Assembly (NCBI RefSeq): GCF_011751865.2
Contig: NZ_CP061770.1
Coordinates: 62,001 to 126,000, forward strand
Length of the DNA: 64,000 bases
Direction of reading: 5' to 3'
Source of the DNA: Salinibacterium sp. ZJ70
GTDB lineage: Bacteria > Actinomycetota > Actinomycetes > Actinomycetales > Microbacteriaceae
Made by a program: the position numbers and the translations under genes. Numbering within the stretch: the first letter of the stretch is position 1; each line of letters begins with the position of its first letter. This document shows positions 16,942 through 25,903 of this stretch, one piece after another. The notes beneath the pieces were generated by a model. That model made no database searches and was not told where the DNA came from. It was given only the letters and a program-made list of their open reading frames with translations.

Positions 16942-17499
16942 GTGGGTCTCCTCCGTCGCTCTGCTCGTCTCGCCTGGCTCAGCCTGTGCGCCCCGAAGCT
17001 TCCTCCGCTCGGTCTCTACGACGTGTGTCATTCACCGCGTCGGGTGATGCCCGGCGATCTCGACGAGCTGCGTCACATGAACAACGGCGCGTACCTCTCC
17101 AACCTCGACCACGCCCGCGTGGAGCTCGTGGTGCGCACGGGGCTCTGGAAGCGTCTGAACGAGGCGGGCATGTATCCCGTCGTGTCGGCGCAGACGATCA
17201 CCTACCGCAAGTCGCTCGAGCTGTGGCAGAAGTACACGATCGAGTCGCGTCTGCTCGGAGTCGACGACCGCTCGGTGTACGTGGAGCAGCGCTTCGTCGT
17301 CGACGGCGAGGTCTACGCGCGGGCCCACATCCAGGCGCGGTTCCTCTACCGGAAGGGCGGCACCGTCACCGTGGAGGACCTCGCGGCCGTCACCGGCGTC
17401 GATCCGGTGGCCCACCCGATCCCCGAATGGCTGCACGAGTGGGCCGCGCAGGTGCGCCTGCCCTCCACACGCCAGCCCGCCGAGAGCACCTGGGAGTAG
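16942..17499 (+). CDS. Hotdog-fold acyl-CoA thioesterase-like protein
   Basis: A 185-residue 4HBT-type protein; the conserved DELRHMNNGAYLSNLDHARV segment (about residues 43-62) matches the thioesterase/THEM6-like subgroup, in which the Asn/Asp region lines the active site. The substrate is unknown. GTG 16942 is chosen because the upstream in-frame sequence overlaps the glycosylase gene in another frame; TAACGT lies 8 nt upstream. The stop codon is one nucleotide from that of the convergent oxidoreductase gene. Confidence 0.8.
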   Translation: MGLLRRSARLAWLSLCAPKLPPLGLYDVCHSPRRVMPGDLDELRHMNNGAYLSNLDHARVELVVRTGLWKRLNEAGMYPVVSAQTITYRKSLELWQKYTIESRLLGVDDRSVYVEQRFVVDGEVYARAHIQARFLYRKGGTVTVEDLAAVTGVDPVAHPIPEWLHEWAAQVRLPSTRQPAESTWE

Positions 17500-17500
17500 C

Positions 17501-19048
17501 TCAGCCCTCGAGAACGGCCATCGCGGCGTGGAAGCCGCCGAGCCCCGACACGGCGCCGCCACGCCGCGAACCCGAACCGCACACGAGGATGCGCTCGTGC
17601 GGCGTCGCGACACCCCAGCGCTCGGCGGGAGTCGACATCTCGGCATCGTCTTCGGCGAACGGCCACGACAGTGGGCCGTGGAAGATATTGCCGCCCGACA
17701 TGCGCAGGCTCTGCTCGAGGTCGCGGGTCGTGGCCGTCTCGATGCACGGGCGTCCCTCGCCATCCGTGAGCAGCACATCCGCGATCGGCTCGGCGAGCAC
17801 CGAGTCGAGCGAACGGATGACGGCCGCCTGGAACTCGGCACGACGCGCGTCGAGGTCGGCGCCCTCGAGCAGACGGTCGGGCGCCTGCAGGGCGAAGATG
17901 GTGAGCGTCTGCGCGCCGGACGCTCGCAGCTCGGGGGAGAGGATGCTGGGGTCGGTGAGCGAGTGGCAGTAGCTCTCGAGCGGCACCGGCTCGGGCAGCG
18001 AACCCGCGCTCGCCGCGGCGTAGGCGGCGTCGATCTGGGTGAAGCCCTCGTTGACGTGGAAGGTGCCCGCGAACGCGGCCACCGGATCCGCGGCCGCCTC
18101 GCGCAGGCGCGGCAGACGCTTCAGCAGCAGGTTGACCTTGATCTGGGCGCCCTCTGGCCGCTCGGCCGTCTCGCCCATCAGCCGGGCGAGCTCGTAGGGG
18201 GCGACGCCCGAGAGGATCGTCTCGCCGGCGAGCCGCAGCTCCTCGTCGCCGTGGCGGTACACGACCTCGCCGTCGGGCGACACCGACGTGACCTCGGCAT
18301 CCGTGACGAGCTCTGCACCCGCGTCGCGCGCGGCACGCACGAGCGCACCTGACACGGCGCCCATGCCGCCCACCGGCACATCCCAGTGCCCGGTTCCGCC
18401 GCCGATCACGTGGTACAGGAAGCAGCGGTTGGCGTCGAGGCTCTCATCGATCGACGGCGCGAACGTGCCGATGAGTCCGTCGGTGAGCACGACGCCGCGC
18501 ACCAGGTCGTTCCCGAAGCGGTCGGCGATGGTGCGGCCGATGGGCGCCTCCATGAGATCCGCCCACACGCGGTCGTCGCCGACGGCGCGACGCGCTTCGG
18601 AGCGGGTGAGGAGGGGATCGGTGACGCTCGGCCAGAACGCCGACGCGAGCTTCGCGGTGTCGTCGCCGAACGCACGCCACGCATCCCAGTCGGCGGCTGC
18701 TCCGATGTCCGCAAACGAGGCGGCGGTCGCCGCAGCATCGCCCGTGTCGACGAGCAGGCCGCGATCGGTGCCCGGCAGGGGCGTGTAGGAGGAGTACCGG
18801 CGGCGGGCGAGCCGCACGTCGAGGTTCAGATCCTTGCGGATCCGCTCGGGCAGCAGGCTCACCAGGTACGAGTAGCGCGAGAGGCGCGCGTCGACCCCGG
18901 GGAAGACGGGCGTCGAGATCGCGGCGCCGCCGAGGTGCGACGAGCGCTCCAGGAGCGTCACGCTGCGCCCGGCTCCGGCCAGGTATGCGGCTGCCACGAG
19001 GGCGTTGTGGCCGCCCCCCACGATCACGATGTCGCGCCTTAGCGTCAT
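17501..19048 (-). CDS. FAD-dependent oxidoreductase, phytoene desaturase (CrtI)-like
   Basis: A 515-residue flavoprotein of the NAD(P)/FAD-dependent amine oxidase/CrtI superfamily, nearest in look to PYROXD2-type proteins. The dinucleotide motif DIVIVGGGHNALVAAAYLAG is at the N-terminus, and a C-terminal flavin-closing segment (LVCGSGSRRGGAVSGLGG) is present. No carotenoid genes are nearby, so the substrate is open. ATG 19048 is preferred over an in-frame GTG at 19075 because TACAGT ends exactly 6 nt before the ATG, the leaderless geometry. Confidence 0.85.
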   Translation of the reverse strand: MTLRRDIVIVGGGHNALVAAAYLAGAGRSVTLLERSSHLGGAAISTPVFPGVDARLSRYSYLVSLLPERIRKDLNLDVRLARRRYSSYTPLPGTDRGLLVDTGDAAATAASFADIGAAADWDAWRAFGDDTAKLASAFWPSVTDPLLTRSEARRAVGDDRVWADLMEAPIGRTIADRFGNDLVRGVVLTDGLIGTFAPSIDESLDANRCFLYHVIGGGTGHWDVPVGGMGAVSGALVRAARDAGAELVTDAEVTSVSPDGEVVYRHGDEELRLAGETILSGVAPYELARLMGETAERPEGAQIKVNLLLKRLPRLREAAADPVAAFAGTFHVNEGFTQIDAAYAAASAGSLPEPVPLESYCHSLTDPSILSPELRASGAQTLTIFALQAPDRLLEGADLDARRAEFQAAVIRSLDSVLAEPIADVLLTDGEGRPCIETATTRDLEQSLRMSGGNIFHGPLSWPFAEDDAEMSTPAERWGVATPHERILVCGSGSRRGGAVSGLGGFHAAMAVLEG

Positions 19049-19054
19049 GGGGTC

Positions 19055-19060
19055 ACTGTA
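19055..19060 (-). promoter_or_regulatory. Candidate -10 (TACAGT), leaderless start of the CrtI-like gene
   Basis: TACAGT ends 6 nt before the ATG at 19048 with no Shine-Dalgarno between. It decides the start codon of the oxidoreductase and separates it from the upstream SDR gene. Confidence 0.55.
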
Positions 19061-19111
19061 CTGGTGGTGTGTCACCGGCTGGTTTCGCAGGTGCGGGCGG
19101 TGCGGGGTGCC

Positions 19112-19711
19112 TCAGACGACGAAGTGGGCGGAGCTCGCGACGGGGGCTGCGATCCAGCTCACGAGACGCTCGGCGAGGACCGCTGCAGGGGTGCCGTCCT
19201 CGCCGAGCGAGCGGATCGCGAGGATGCCGGTGGCACCGCCCCCCGCGTCGTCGAGTCGATCTCCGAGGTCGCGCACGAGCCGCTCGGCATCGGCTTTCGC
19301 GCGCGTGTAGGAGTTGGTTCCGTCGCCCTTGACCGCGGTGGAGCTCACGATCGCGAGCCGCCCGTCGGATGCGGTGAGCTCGGGCTCGAAGGCCTGGATG
19401 ACGTTGTCGACGGTGTCGACGAGCCGAGGACGCAGCCACGCGTCTGCTTCGGGACTGTCGCCACCCCGCCATCCGCCGACGAGGTGCACGACAGCGTCGA
19501 CGCGGCCGTGGCTCTCGACGACCGATCGGGCGAGCGCCTTCGCGGCGGCGAGCTCCGTGAGGTCGGCGACGCGGTGGTCGTCTGCATGCACCGACAGGAG
19601 ACGCTCGGCATCGGTGCCGACGGCGATGACGGTGTCACCGCGATCCGCGAACCGAGCACAGACCGCCCGGCCCGCTTCACCCGTCGCGCCCGTCACCACC
19701 ACGACCTTCAC
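19112..19711 (-). CDS. Short-chain dehydrogenase/reductase family protein
   Basis: A 199-residue Rossmann-fold protein with VTGATGEAGRAV at the N-terminus and the SDR catalytic pair SYTRAK (YxxxK), preceded by the serine motif VSSTAV. It is shorter than typical SDRs, lacking much of the C-terminal substrate loop. The GTG start is 4 nt after the stop of the DUF6421-like gene, so the two form an operon. Substrate unknown. Confidence 0.82.
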   Translation of the reverse strand: MKVVVVTGATGEAGRAVCARFADRGDTVIAVGTDAERLLSVHADDHRVADLTELAAAKALARSVVESHGRVDAVVHLVGGWRGGDSPEADAWLRPRLVDTVDNVIQAFEPELTASDGRLAIVSSTAVKGDGTNSYTRAKADAERLVRDLGDRLDDAGGGATGILAIRSLGEDGTPAAVLAERLVSWIAAPVASSAHFVV

Positions 19712-19715
19712 CGTG

Positions 19716-21104
19716 TCACCCGTTCCCGGTGATCCCTCGCGTGGATTCGATCACGGCTGTCATCTTCCTGCCCAGCGCCTCGTAGAACATCGACAGCGGG
19801 AACTCGTCATCGAGGACCGCATCCGTGAAGCCCTTCGGGGGCCCGGCGAGAACCTCGTCCGAGAGACCTCGCGCCCAGGCCGACGCGGGATGCGGCGCGA
19901 GGGTGCTGCGGATGAGCTCGTAGGCGGCGAGCCAGTGGGTGGTCTTCGGGCGGTCGATCGAGCGCCAGTACAGTTCGTTGATCGCATCCGAGAGCGCCAC
20001 GACGGCAGCCGGCACGGCATCCCAGTCGAATGCGAGCTGGGTGTCGGTCCAGTGCAGAACGCCCCGCTGGTGCAGCCACGCGAAGAGAAGCTGCCCACCG
20101 AGCCCGTCGTAGTTGCGCACGCGCGAGCCGGTGAGCGGGAACCGGAACAGGCGGTCGAACAGGATCGCGTGCTGCACGTGCACGGCCCGATCGCGGGTCT
20201 GCACGTCGAACGCCTCATCGTGCGCGATGTCGACGCACTCGCGGAACGCGGTCAGATCGCAGCGCAGCTCCTCGAGCGAATACAGGAAGTACGGCATCCG
20301 CTGCTTGATCATGAACGGATCGAACGGCAGGTCGCCGCGCATGTGGGAGCGGTCGTGGATGAGGTCCCACATCACGAACACCTCCTCGGCGAGGTGCTGG
20401 TCGGCGACGAGCGTCTGCTGCGAGGGCAGCAGCTCGAGCTTCGTGATGTCGGCCGCTGCGGCCGTCACCCGACGGAAGCGCGCCGCCTCGCGGTCCTGGA
20501 AGATCGCACCCCAGGTGAAGGTGGGGATCTCGCGCATCGCGACCGTCTCCGGGAACAGCACAGCCGAGTTGGTGTCGTAGCCGGGCGTGAAGTCGATGAG
20601 CCGCAGTGAGACGAAGAGCTTGTTGCTGTAGTGCTCTTCGAGGTGGGCGATGAACTCGGGCCAGATCACTTCGACGATGAGCGCCTCGATGAGGCGATCG
20701 GGCGAGCCGTTCTGCGTGTACATCGGGAACACGACGAGGTGCCGCAGCCCGTCGACACGGTGCTCGGCGGGAGCGAACGCGACGAGCGAGTCGAGGAAGT
20801 CGGGCTCGGCGAAGCCGGACGCCACCCAGCGCTCGAAGTCCCCGGGGAGCGCCGCGAGATAGGCGGCGTCGTGCGGGAACGCCGGAGCGAGCGCGCGGAC
20901 GGCGGCGACGATCGTCTGCACGTGCCCGCGTGCGGCCTCATGGTGCGCGGGGTCGGGGATCGAGCCGTCCGCGTCCTGGAGGAGCCGGATGGCCTCGGCA
21001 GCTGCCTTGAGCTGGGCCCAGGCGGTGCTCTGCTCGGCCGTGGAGGCGTCCTCGACGACCTCCGGTTCTCCGATGATGGACGTGGTGGGGCTGAGCGTGG
21101 TCAT
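19716..21104 (-). CDS. DUF6421-like protein of unknown function
   Basis: A 462-residue protein without signal peptide or membrane helix. It resembles the actinobacterial DUF6421 group; conserved-looking blocks include MWDLIHDRSHMRGDLPFDPFM, with paired histidines and acidic residues suggestive of a metal site, and RMPYFLYSLEELRCDLTAF. No function is known. The start is secure: AAAGGAGG precedes ATG 21104 at normal spacing. The SDR gene follows 4 nt after the stop, so the product may act with that reductase. Confidence 0.75.
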   Translation of the reverse strand: MTTLSPTTSIIGEPEVVEDASTAEQSTAWAQLKAAAEAIRLLQDADGSIPDPAHHEAARGHVQTIVAAVRALAPAFPHDAAYLAALPGDFERWVASGFAEPDFLDSLVAFAPAEHRVDGLRHLVVFPMYTQNGSPDRLIEALIVEVIWPEFIAHLEEHYSNKLFVSLRLIDFTPGYDTNSAVLFPETVAMREIPTFTWGAIFQDREAARFRRVTAAAADITKLELLPSQQTLVADQHLAEEVFVMWDLIHDRSHMRGDLPFDPFMIKQRMPYFLYSLEELRCDLTAFRECVDIAHDEAFDVQTRDRAVHVQHAILFDRLFRFPLTGSRVRNYDGLGGQLLFAWLHQRGVLHWTDTQLAFDWDAVPAAVVALSDAINELYWRSIDRPKTTHWLAAYELIRSTLAPHPASAWARGLSDEVLAGPPKGFTDAVLDDEFPLSMFYEALGRKMTAVIESTRGITGNG

Positions 21105-21211
21105 GGCGCCTCCTTTCGCCCCCGAGCCTAGGGAGAAGCGCCCAGCGGAGGTTTGTCTCGCGCGCACGTTTCGTGCGCAGACGCACGATCCGCGCACGTC
21201 TGCGCTTCGCA

Positions 21212-21217
21212 TAGGCT
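21212..21217 (+). promoter_or_regulatory. Candidate -10 (TAGGCT), leaderless start of the AEC transporter
   Basis: TAGGCT ends 6 nt before GTG 21224 and there is no Shine-Dalgarno. It lies in the 119-nt gap shared with the divergent DUF6421-like gene. Confidence 0.5.
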
Positions 21218-21223
21218 CGACCC

Positions 21224-22147
21224 GTGGTGGGCGTGCTGATCGGCTTCGCGATCATCGCCGTCATCATCGCGACCGGCTACGTCGTGGGGCGCTTCGATCT
21301 GCTCGGCCCTGACGCCCATCGCGTGCTGTCGCGGCTCGCGTTCTTCGTGCTCTCGCCGGCGCTGCTGTTCACAGTGCTCGCCGAAGCGGATGTCGCTGTG
21401 CTCTTCTCTGTGCAGCTGCCGACGGCGTCGGTCGCGGCCATCGCGGCGATCCTCGCGTATCTCCTGATCGCGCTCGCCGTGTGGCGGCGCCCGGTGCCGG
21501 ATGCGACGATCGGCGCGCTCTCGTCCGGGTACGTCAATGCGAACAACATCGGCATCCCGGTGGCGGTGTACGTGCTCGGCGATGCCACGGCATCGGCTCC
21601 CGTCATCCTGCTGCAGCTCGTGCTGCTGGCGCCGATCGCGCTCGGGGTGCTCGACGTCACGACGTCGGGCCGTGTGTCGGTCGGCCGCATCCTGAGCCAG
21701 CCGATCCGCAATCCGCTCATCATCGCGTCGCTCCTGGGGCTGCTCGTCGCCGTCTCGGGCATCGAGCTGCCGGAGCCGGTGCTCGCGCCGTTCGAGCTCG
21801 TGGGCGCTGCGGCGGTGCCCGTGATCCTCATCTCGTTCGGGATGTCGCTGCATGGCCGTCGCGTCCTGGATGCGAAGGGGCATCGCCGCGATGTCGTCGT
21901 CGCCGTCGTGCTCAAGCTCGTCTTCATGCCGCTCGTGGCGTGGGTGATGGGCGCTTTCGTCTTCCAGCTCGACGGGCACCACCTGTTCGTCGCCGTCGTG
22001 CTCGCTGCGCTCCCGACGGCGCAGAACGTCTTCACCTACGCCCAGCGCTACCGCACGGCGGAGGTCGTGGCGCGTGATGCGGTGCTGCTCACGACGCTCC
22101 TCTCGCTGCCGGTGCTCGTCATCATCGCGTGGCTTCTCGCGGCCTGA
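21224..22147 (+). CDS. AEC family transporter (auxin efflux carrier-like)
   Basis: A 307-residue integral membrane protein with about ten hydrophobic segments. The conserved NANNIGIPVAVYVLG in the middle and PTAQNVFTYAQRY near the C-terminus are typical of the auxin efflux carrier/malonate-type permease family. The substrate is unknown, probably an organic anion. The GTG start has TAGGCT 6 nt upstream. Confidence 0.88.
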   Translation: MVGVLIGFAIIAVIIATGYVVGRFDLLGPDAHRVLSRLAFFVLSPALLFTVLAEADVAVLFSVQLPTASVAAIAAILAYLLIALAVWRRPVPDATIGALSSGYVNANNIGIPVAVYVLGDATASAPVILLQLVLLAPIALGVLDVTTSGRVSVGRILSQPIRNPLIIASLLGLLVAVSGIELPEPVLAPFELVGAAAVPVILISFGMSLHGRRVLDAKGHRRDVVVAVVLKLVFMPLVAWVMGAFVFQLDGHHLFVAVVLAALPTAQNVFTYAQRYRTAEVVARDAVLLTTLLSLPVLVIIAWLLAA

Positions 22148-22189
22148 ATCTCAGCTCGCTGAGTTCGCTATCGGGTGATCAGCACTAGT

Positions 22190-22203
22190 TATAGTTGTCT
22201 ATA
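22190..22203 (+). promoter_or_regulatory. Palindromic operator/-10 region of the cupin operon
   Basis: TATAG and CTATA flank TTGT in a perfect inverted repeat, overlapping a TATAGT box that could serve as -10, about 60 nt before the cupin ATG. The 8-mer ATAGTTGT inside it recurs before the VOC gene at 59471-59478. A MarR/HxlR-type repressor is the likely reader, by inference. Confidence 0.5.
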
Positions 22204-22256
22204 CGACATCGGGGCCGAGTGGTTCGGCGTCCGACAGTGCTGTCCGGAAGGAACCC

Positions 22257-22595
22257 ATGTTTTCTCCTGAACTCGTCTGGGCTGAGCCCCAGCCCCTCGC
22301 CGCCGAGCGCATCATCTCCGGCAGCCCCGTCGGCCGCATGGCATTGGGTGTCGAACACCCGTCGTGCACCTTCGGGCAGTGGGAGGGGACGCCCGGCCAC
22401 TTCACCGCGATTCCGTCGCCCCGCGACGAGGTCGTCACCATCCTCAGCGGTCGGGGCCTGCTGCGTGGGCGCGACGGCAGCGAGTTCGCACTCGAGCCGG
22501 GCCTCACCTTCGTGATCCCCGCCGGATTCGATGGCGAGTGGGAGATCCACGAGACCATCCGCAAGGCCTTCGTCTTCATCGCGCCTCAGGCCTGA
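22257..22595 (+). CDS. Cupin domain protein
   Basis: A 112-residue single-domain cupin. The two motifs are degenerate: the first runs through HFTAIPSPRDEVVTILSGRG and the second near LEPGLTFVIPAGF; metal-ligand histidines are few, so catalysis is uncertain. The start is set by GGAAGGAA just upstream of ATG 22257. It is 41 nt upstream of the flavin oxidoreductase gene and is probably co-transcribed with it. Confidence 0.8.
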   Translation: MFSPELVWAEPQPLAAERIISGSPVGRMALGVEHPSCTFGQWEGTPGHFTAIPSPRDEVVTILSGRGLLRGRDGSEFALEPGLTFVIPAGFDGEWEIHETIRKAFVFIAPQA

Positions 22596-22636
22596 GCTGC
22601 ACCCCCCCTCACGACCAGAACACAACGGAGTATTCA

Positions 22637-23983
22637 ATGTCCCTTCCTGCCCTCCAGCTCGACGGCGAGTTCGTTCTCCCCACGGACGAGGCCTACGAGA
22701 CCTACCGCGCGATCGAGAACATGCGCCTCGCGCGCAACCCGATCGCCATCGTCCGCCCGGCGAGCGTTGCCGACGTGCAGGCTGCGCTCGCGTACGCCCG
22801 TGAGAACGACCTGAAGATCGCCGTGCGCTCGGGTGGCCACAGCGCCGCCGGCTGGTCGAGCATCGAGGGCGGACTCCTGATCGACATGCGCTCGATGGAC
22901 AGCATCGACATCGACACCGAGACCCAGACCGCCTGGATCGGCGGCGGCGTGCTCGCCGGCAACATGGTCGCCGCGGCGAGCGAAGTGGGTCTCGCCCCCG
23001 TCAGCGGTGTGCACACGACCGTCGGTCTCGCCGGCCTGCTCCTCGGCCTCGGCGAGGGCTACCTCACGGCGCGCCGCGGATACGGCGTCGACAACGTCCT
23101 CGAGCTGCAGGTCGTCACGGCCGCGGGCGAGGTCATCAACGTCTCCCCGACGTCTCACTCGGAGCTCTACTGGGGCATCCGCGGCTCCGGCGGCAACTTC
23201 GGCGTCGTCACCGCCATGAAGCTGCAGCTGCACCCCATGCCCCAGGTGGCCATCGGCGGCACCATCGCCTTTGCCGGCGACGACCGCGACGCGGCCGCTG
23301 ACTACACGTGGAACCTCCTGCGGGGCGCCTCGATCGACTCGTGGCCGAGCGTCTGCTTCACTCTCGCCGACGGCGTGCCGAAGGTCGCCATCACCCCCGG
23401 CCACGTGGGCGACCTCGAGGAGGGCTACGCCGAGCTCGAGCGCATCCGCGCCATCGGCGACCCCGTCTCCGACACGACCTCCGAGCTCACCTACCGCCAG
23501 CTCCTGAACGGCGGCGGCTCGGTCAAGGAGAACACGCTGCGTCCGCGCGCCCTGTGGGCCGTGTACCGCTTCCCGTTCGACGGCGACATCGACGCCCAGA
23601 AGAAGCTCATCGCGGAGCAGCAGATGCAGCTGCTCAACAGCCCCGCGACGTACATCTCGATGTGGCGCTCGGCGATCCTCGACGAGCCCACCTACCCGTC
23701 GGTCGCTCCGCGCACCCCCGGCATCTCCGTGTTCGTGCGCACGATGTGGGATGAGGAAGCCGACGACGCCGAGAATGTCGCATGGTTCGAGCGCACCACG
23801 GCTGCGTTCGAGAACAGCGGCCTCGTCGACTACTCGGCCAACACGCTCAACCACGTCAGCCAGCTGACGAACCAGCAGCTGCGCGAGCTGCTGGGCGCCG
23901 AGAACTACGACCGCCTCGTCGAGCTGAAGCGTCAGTACGACCCGGAGAACGTGTTCTCGAACAACTTCAACATCGCTCCGTAA
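22637..23983 (+). CDS. FAD-binding oxidoreductase, berberine-bridge-enzyme type
   Basis: A 448-residue flavoprotein with a PCMH-type FAD domain and a C-terminal BBE segment (YDPENVFSNNFNIAP). RSGGHSAAG carries the histidine (H68) that usually binds FAD covalently. The second covalent site (a cysteine in the GVCG-like loop) is replaced by GLAGLLLG, so monocovalent FAD is expected. No signal peptide is seen. CGGAG lies 7 nt before ATG 22637. Codon use is very biased to C-ending codons, suggesting good expression. The substrate is unknown. Confidence 0.88.
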   Translation: MSLPALQLDGEFVLPTDEAYETYRAIENMRLARNPIAIVRPASVADVQAALAYARENDLKIAVRSGGHSAAGWSSIEGGLLIDMRSMDSIDIDTETQTAWIGGGVLAGNMVAAASEVGLAPVSGVHTTVGLAGLLLGLGEGYLTARRGYGVDNVLELQVVTAAGEVINVSPTSHSELYWGIRGSGGNFGVVTAMKLQLHPMPQVAIGGTIAFAGDDRDAAADYTWNLLRGASIDSWPSVCFTLADGVPKVAITPGHVGDLEEGYAELERIRAIGDPVSDTTSELTYRQLLNGGGSVKENTLRPRALWAVYRFPFDGDIDAQKKLIAEQQMQLLNSPATYISMWRSAILDEPTYPSVAPRTPGISVFVRTMWDEEADDAENVAWFERTTAAFENSGLVDYSANTLNHVSQLTNQQLRELLGAENYDRLVELKRQYDPENVFSNNFNIAP

Positions 23984-23994
23984 CCCGAGCACGG

Positions 23995-24035
23995 CAGAAG
24001 CCGCACGAGTCGCACCCCGACACGTGCGGCTTCTG
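23995..24035 (+). terminator. Terminator between converging oxidoreductase and hydrolase genes
   Basis: A 13-bp perfect stem (CAGAAGCCGCACG and its complement) with a 15-nt loop lies 11 nt after the oxidoreductase stop and could act on both converging genes. Confidence 0.75.
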
Positions 24036-24050
24036 TGCGTTCGCAGCAGC

Positions 24051-24917
24051 TCAGAGTGCGTGCTTGTTCGCGGGAGCGGGGCGCGTCGGGCTCGTCGTAG
24101 CGGGGTGGCGCGAGAGCCAGTCGCGCAGGTGCCCGGTGAAGCGCTCCGGGTGCTCGACCGTGAGCAGGTGGGCGGCATCCGGATACCGCAGCTCCTCGAC
24201 ATCGGCGATGTCGTCGAGCAGCACCTGCGACGCCGTGCGCACGACCGACACGTCGTGTTCGCCGACGACGACGAGCACCGGCACCTGCACCTCGGCGAGG
24301 CGCTCGATCGCCGGCCGGGCGGGGGGCCGCGCCGAGCCGTTGAAGCCGCGGTGCTCGGCGCCCACATTGAGCTCGATCGCCCGCTGCAGGAATTCCGCAT
24401 CCACCTCGTCGGTGTCGCGTGTGGGCCCCACGTCGTAGAGCTGCACCTCGAGCCGCACCACCGCATCGAAGTCGTCGGCTTCGACCGCCACATCGACGGC
24501 GTCCCAGAGCTCGAGCTCCAGCTCCGTCCACTCCGACTCGGCGGGCGCGTACCCGCTCGGACGCGAACCCACGAGCACGAGACCCGTCACGCGGTCCGGC
24601 TGCGCGAGGGCCGCATCGAGAGCGAAGCGTCCGCCGCGCGAGGCACCCACGATGACGGCGCGCTCGATCTCGGCGGCGTCGAGGACGCGGATGAGGTCGT
24701 CGGACTCAGAGAACGGGACCGCCTCGCCGGGAGATTCGCCGTACCCGCGGGTGTCGTAGCGCACGACGCGGTGGTCGGCGGACAGGTCGTCGAACTGCGG
24801 ATCCCACATGGCACGGGTGGTCACGCCCGCGTGCACGAAGAGCACTGCGGGCGCATCCGCGGGACCGGCGACGTCGTAGGCGAGCGTCGCGCCCGGCACG
24901 CGCACTGTGGGGGGCAC
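24051..24917 (-). CDS. Alpha/beta hydrolase
   Basis: A 288-residue alpha/beta-hydrolase with nucleophile motif GASRGG, an aspartate in VVVGEHD and the catalytic histidine in DAAHLL, plus an oxyanion region FVHAGV in place of the common HG. It resembles esterases and lactonases such as 3-oxoadipate enol-lactonase. Substrate unknown. GTG 24917 has TAGTCT 6 nt upstream and no Shine-Dalgarno. Confidence 0.85.
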   Translation of the reverse strand: MPPTVRVPGATLAYDVAGPADAPAVLFVHAGVTTRAMWDPQFDDLSADHRVVRYDTRGYGESPGEAVPFSESDDLIRVLDAAEIERAVIVGASRGGRFALDAALAQPDRVTGLVLVGSRPSGYAPAESEWTELELELWDAVDVAVEADDFDAVVRLEVQLYDVGPTRDTDEVDAEFLQRAIELNVGAEHRGFNGSARPPARPAIERLAEVQVPVLVVVGEHDVSVVRTASQVLLDDIADVEELRYPDAAHLLTVEHPERFTGHLRDWLSRHPATTSPTRPAPANKHAL

Positions 24918-24923
24918 CTCGTC

Positions 24924-24929
24924 AGACTA
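24924..24929 (-). promoter_or_regulatory. Candidate -10 (TAGTCT), leaderless start of the hydrolase
   Basis: TAGTCT ends 6 nt before the GTG at 24917, consistent with transcription starting at the start codon. Confidence 0.5.
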
Positions 24930-24963
24930 TGCCTCACATACCGTTCTGCACACCCCCCGCGCG

Positions 24964-25806
24964 TCAGGTGGTGCGGAAGCTCTGCGTGCCGAGCACGGTC
25001 AGCAGAGCGAGCTTCTCGGCATCCGGCGACCCGGGCGCAGCGGTGAAGACGAGCAGGCGCTGACCGGTCTCGGTGTCGACGAGCGTCTGACAGTCGAGGG
25101 TCATGGTGCCGAGCTCGGGGTGCACGAGGCGTTTCGTTCGCGGATGCTTCTCGGTCACCTCGTGCGCGGCCCAGAGATCGGCGAACTCGGTGCTCGACTC
25201 GAGGAGCGACTGCACGACGTGCGCCGCGCGCGCCTGGCTGCCGGGTCGAGCGGACGCGGCCCGCAGCTCGGAGACGAACACGTGCCCGTGCCCCGCGCGA
25301 TCCTCTGCAGGGTAGATCTCGCGCGAGCGCGGGTCGGTGAACCAGCGGTACACGGTGATCCGGTCGAAGTCGCGCAGGCTGTCGGCGTCGCCGAGCAGCG
25401 CTTTCGCCGGGGGCGTCTGCACGAGCGTCTCGCCCAGGTCGCTCATGATCTGGGCGGGCGTGTCGGCGAGACGATCGAGGATGCGCAGCATCGAGGTTGG
25501 CACCTGCGTGCTGCCGGCACCGCGCTCAGGCGCCGGATGCCCGGCGAGCCGGAAGAGGTAGTCGATCGCGTCGGCGTCGAGTCGCAGCGCGCGCGAGAGC
25601 GAGGTGAGGATCTGCGGCGACGGCTGCGGGCCGCGCGCCTGCTCGAGTCGGTGCAGGTAGTCGGTCGACATCATCGCGAGCTGGGCGACCTCTTCGCGCC
25701 GCAGGCCCGGCGTCCGTCGGCGCACGCCGGGCGGGAGCCCCACGTCCTCGGGGTGCAGCGCCTCGCGCCTCGAGCGGAGGAACTGCGCAAGCTGTTCGCG
25801 ATCCAT
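24964..25806 (-). CDS. Helix-turn-helix regulator of the MmyB family
   Basis: A 280-residue regulator: an XRE-type HTH at about residues 10-75 (GLRREEVAQLAMMSTDYLHR) followed by the MmyB-like ligand-binding domain, with the DRITVYRWFTDPRSREIYP segment. Regulators of this group commonly sit beside, and control, a divergent SDR gene; here the divergent SDR is a remnant. AGAGG lies about 8 nt before the ATG. A 15-bp palindrome lies in the divergent gap. Confidence 0.87.
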   Translation of the reverse strand: MDREQLAQFLRSRREALHPEDVGLPPGVRRRTPGLRREEVAQLAMMSTDYLHRLEQARGPQPSPQILTSLSRALRLDADAIDYLFRLAGHPAPERGAGSTQVPTSMLRILDRLADTPAQIMSDLGETLVQTPPAKALLGDADSLRDFDRITVYRWFTDPRSREIYPAEDRAGHGHVFVSELRAASARPGSQARAAHVVQSLLESSTEFADLWAAHEVTEKHPRTKRLVHPELGTMTLDCQTLVDTETGQRLLVFTAAPGSPDAEKLALLTVLGTQSFRTT

Positions 25807-25840
25807 GCCTCATCCTCTCTCCCGATCCGCGTGCGATCCA

Positions 25841-25855
25841 GGGATCGCCGATCCC
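25841..25855 (+). promoter_or_regulatory. Perfect palindrome, probable operator of the MmyB-type regulator
   Basis: GGGATCG-C-CGATCCC is perfectly symmetric and lies between the regulator and the SDR remnant, where a divergent operator is expected. A related GATCC repeat occurs just upstream at 25824-25839. Confidence 0.55.
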
Positions 25856-25903
25856 CGGACGAGTGCGGCCTGGTTGCCGCGCGGCGGAGGGTCGAGCCTG
25901 GGG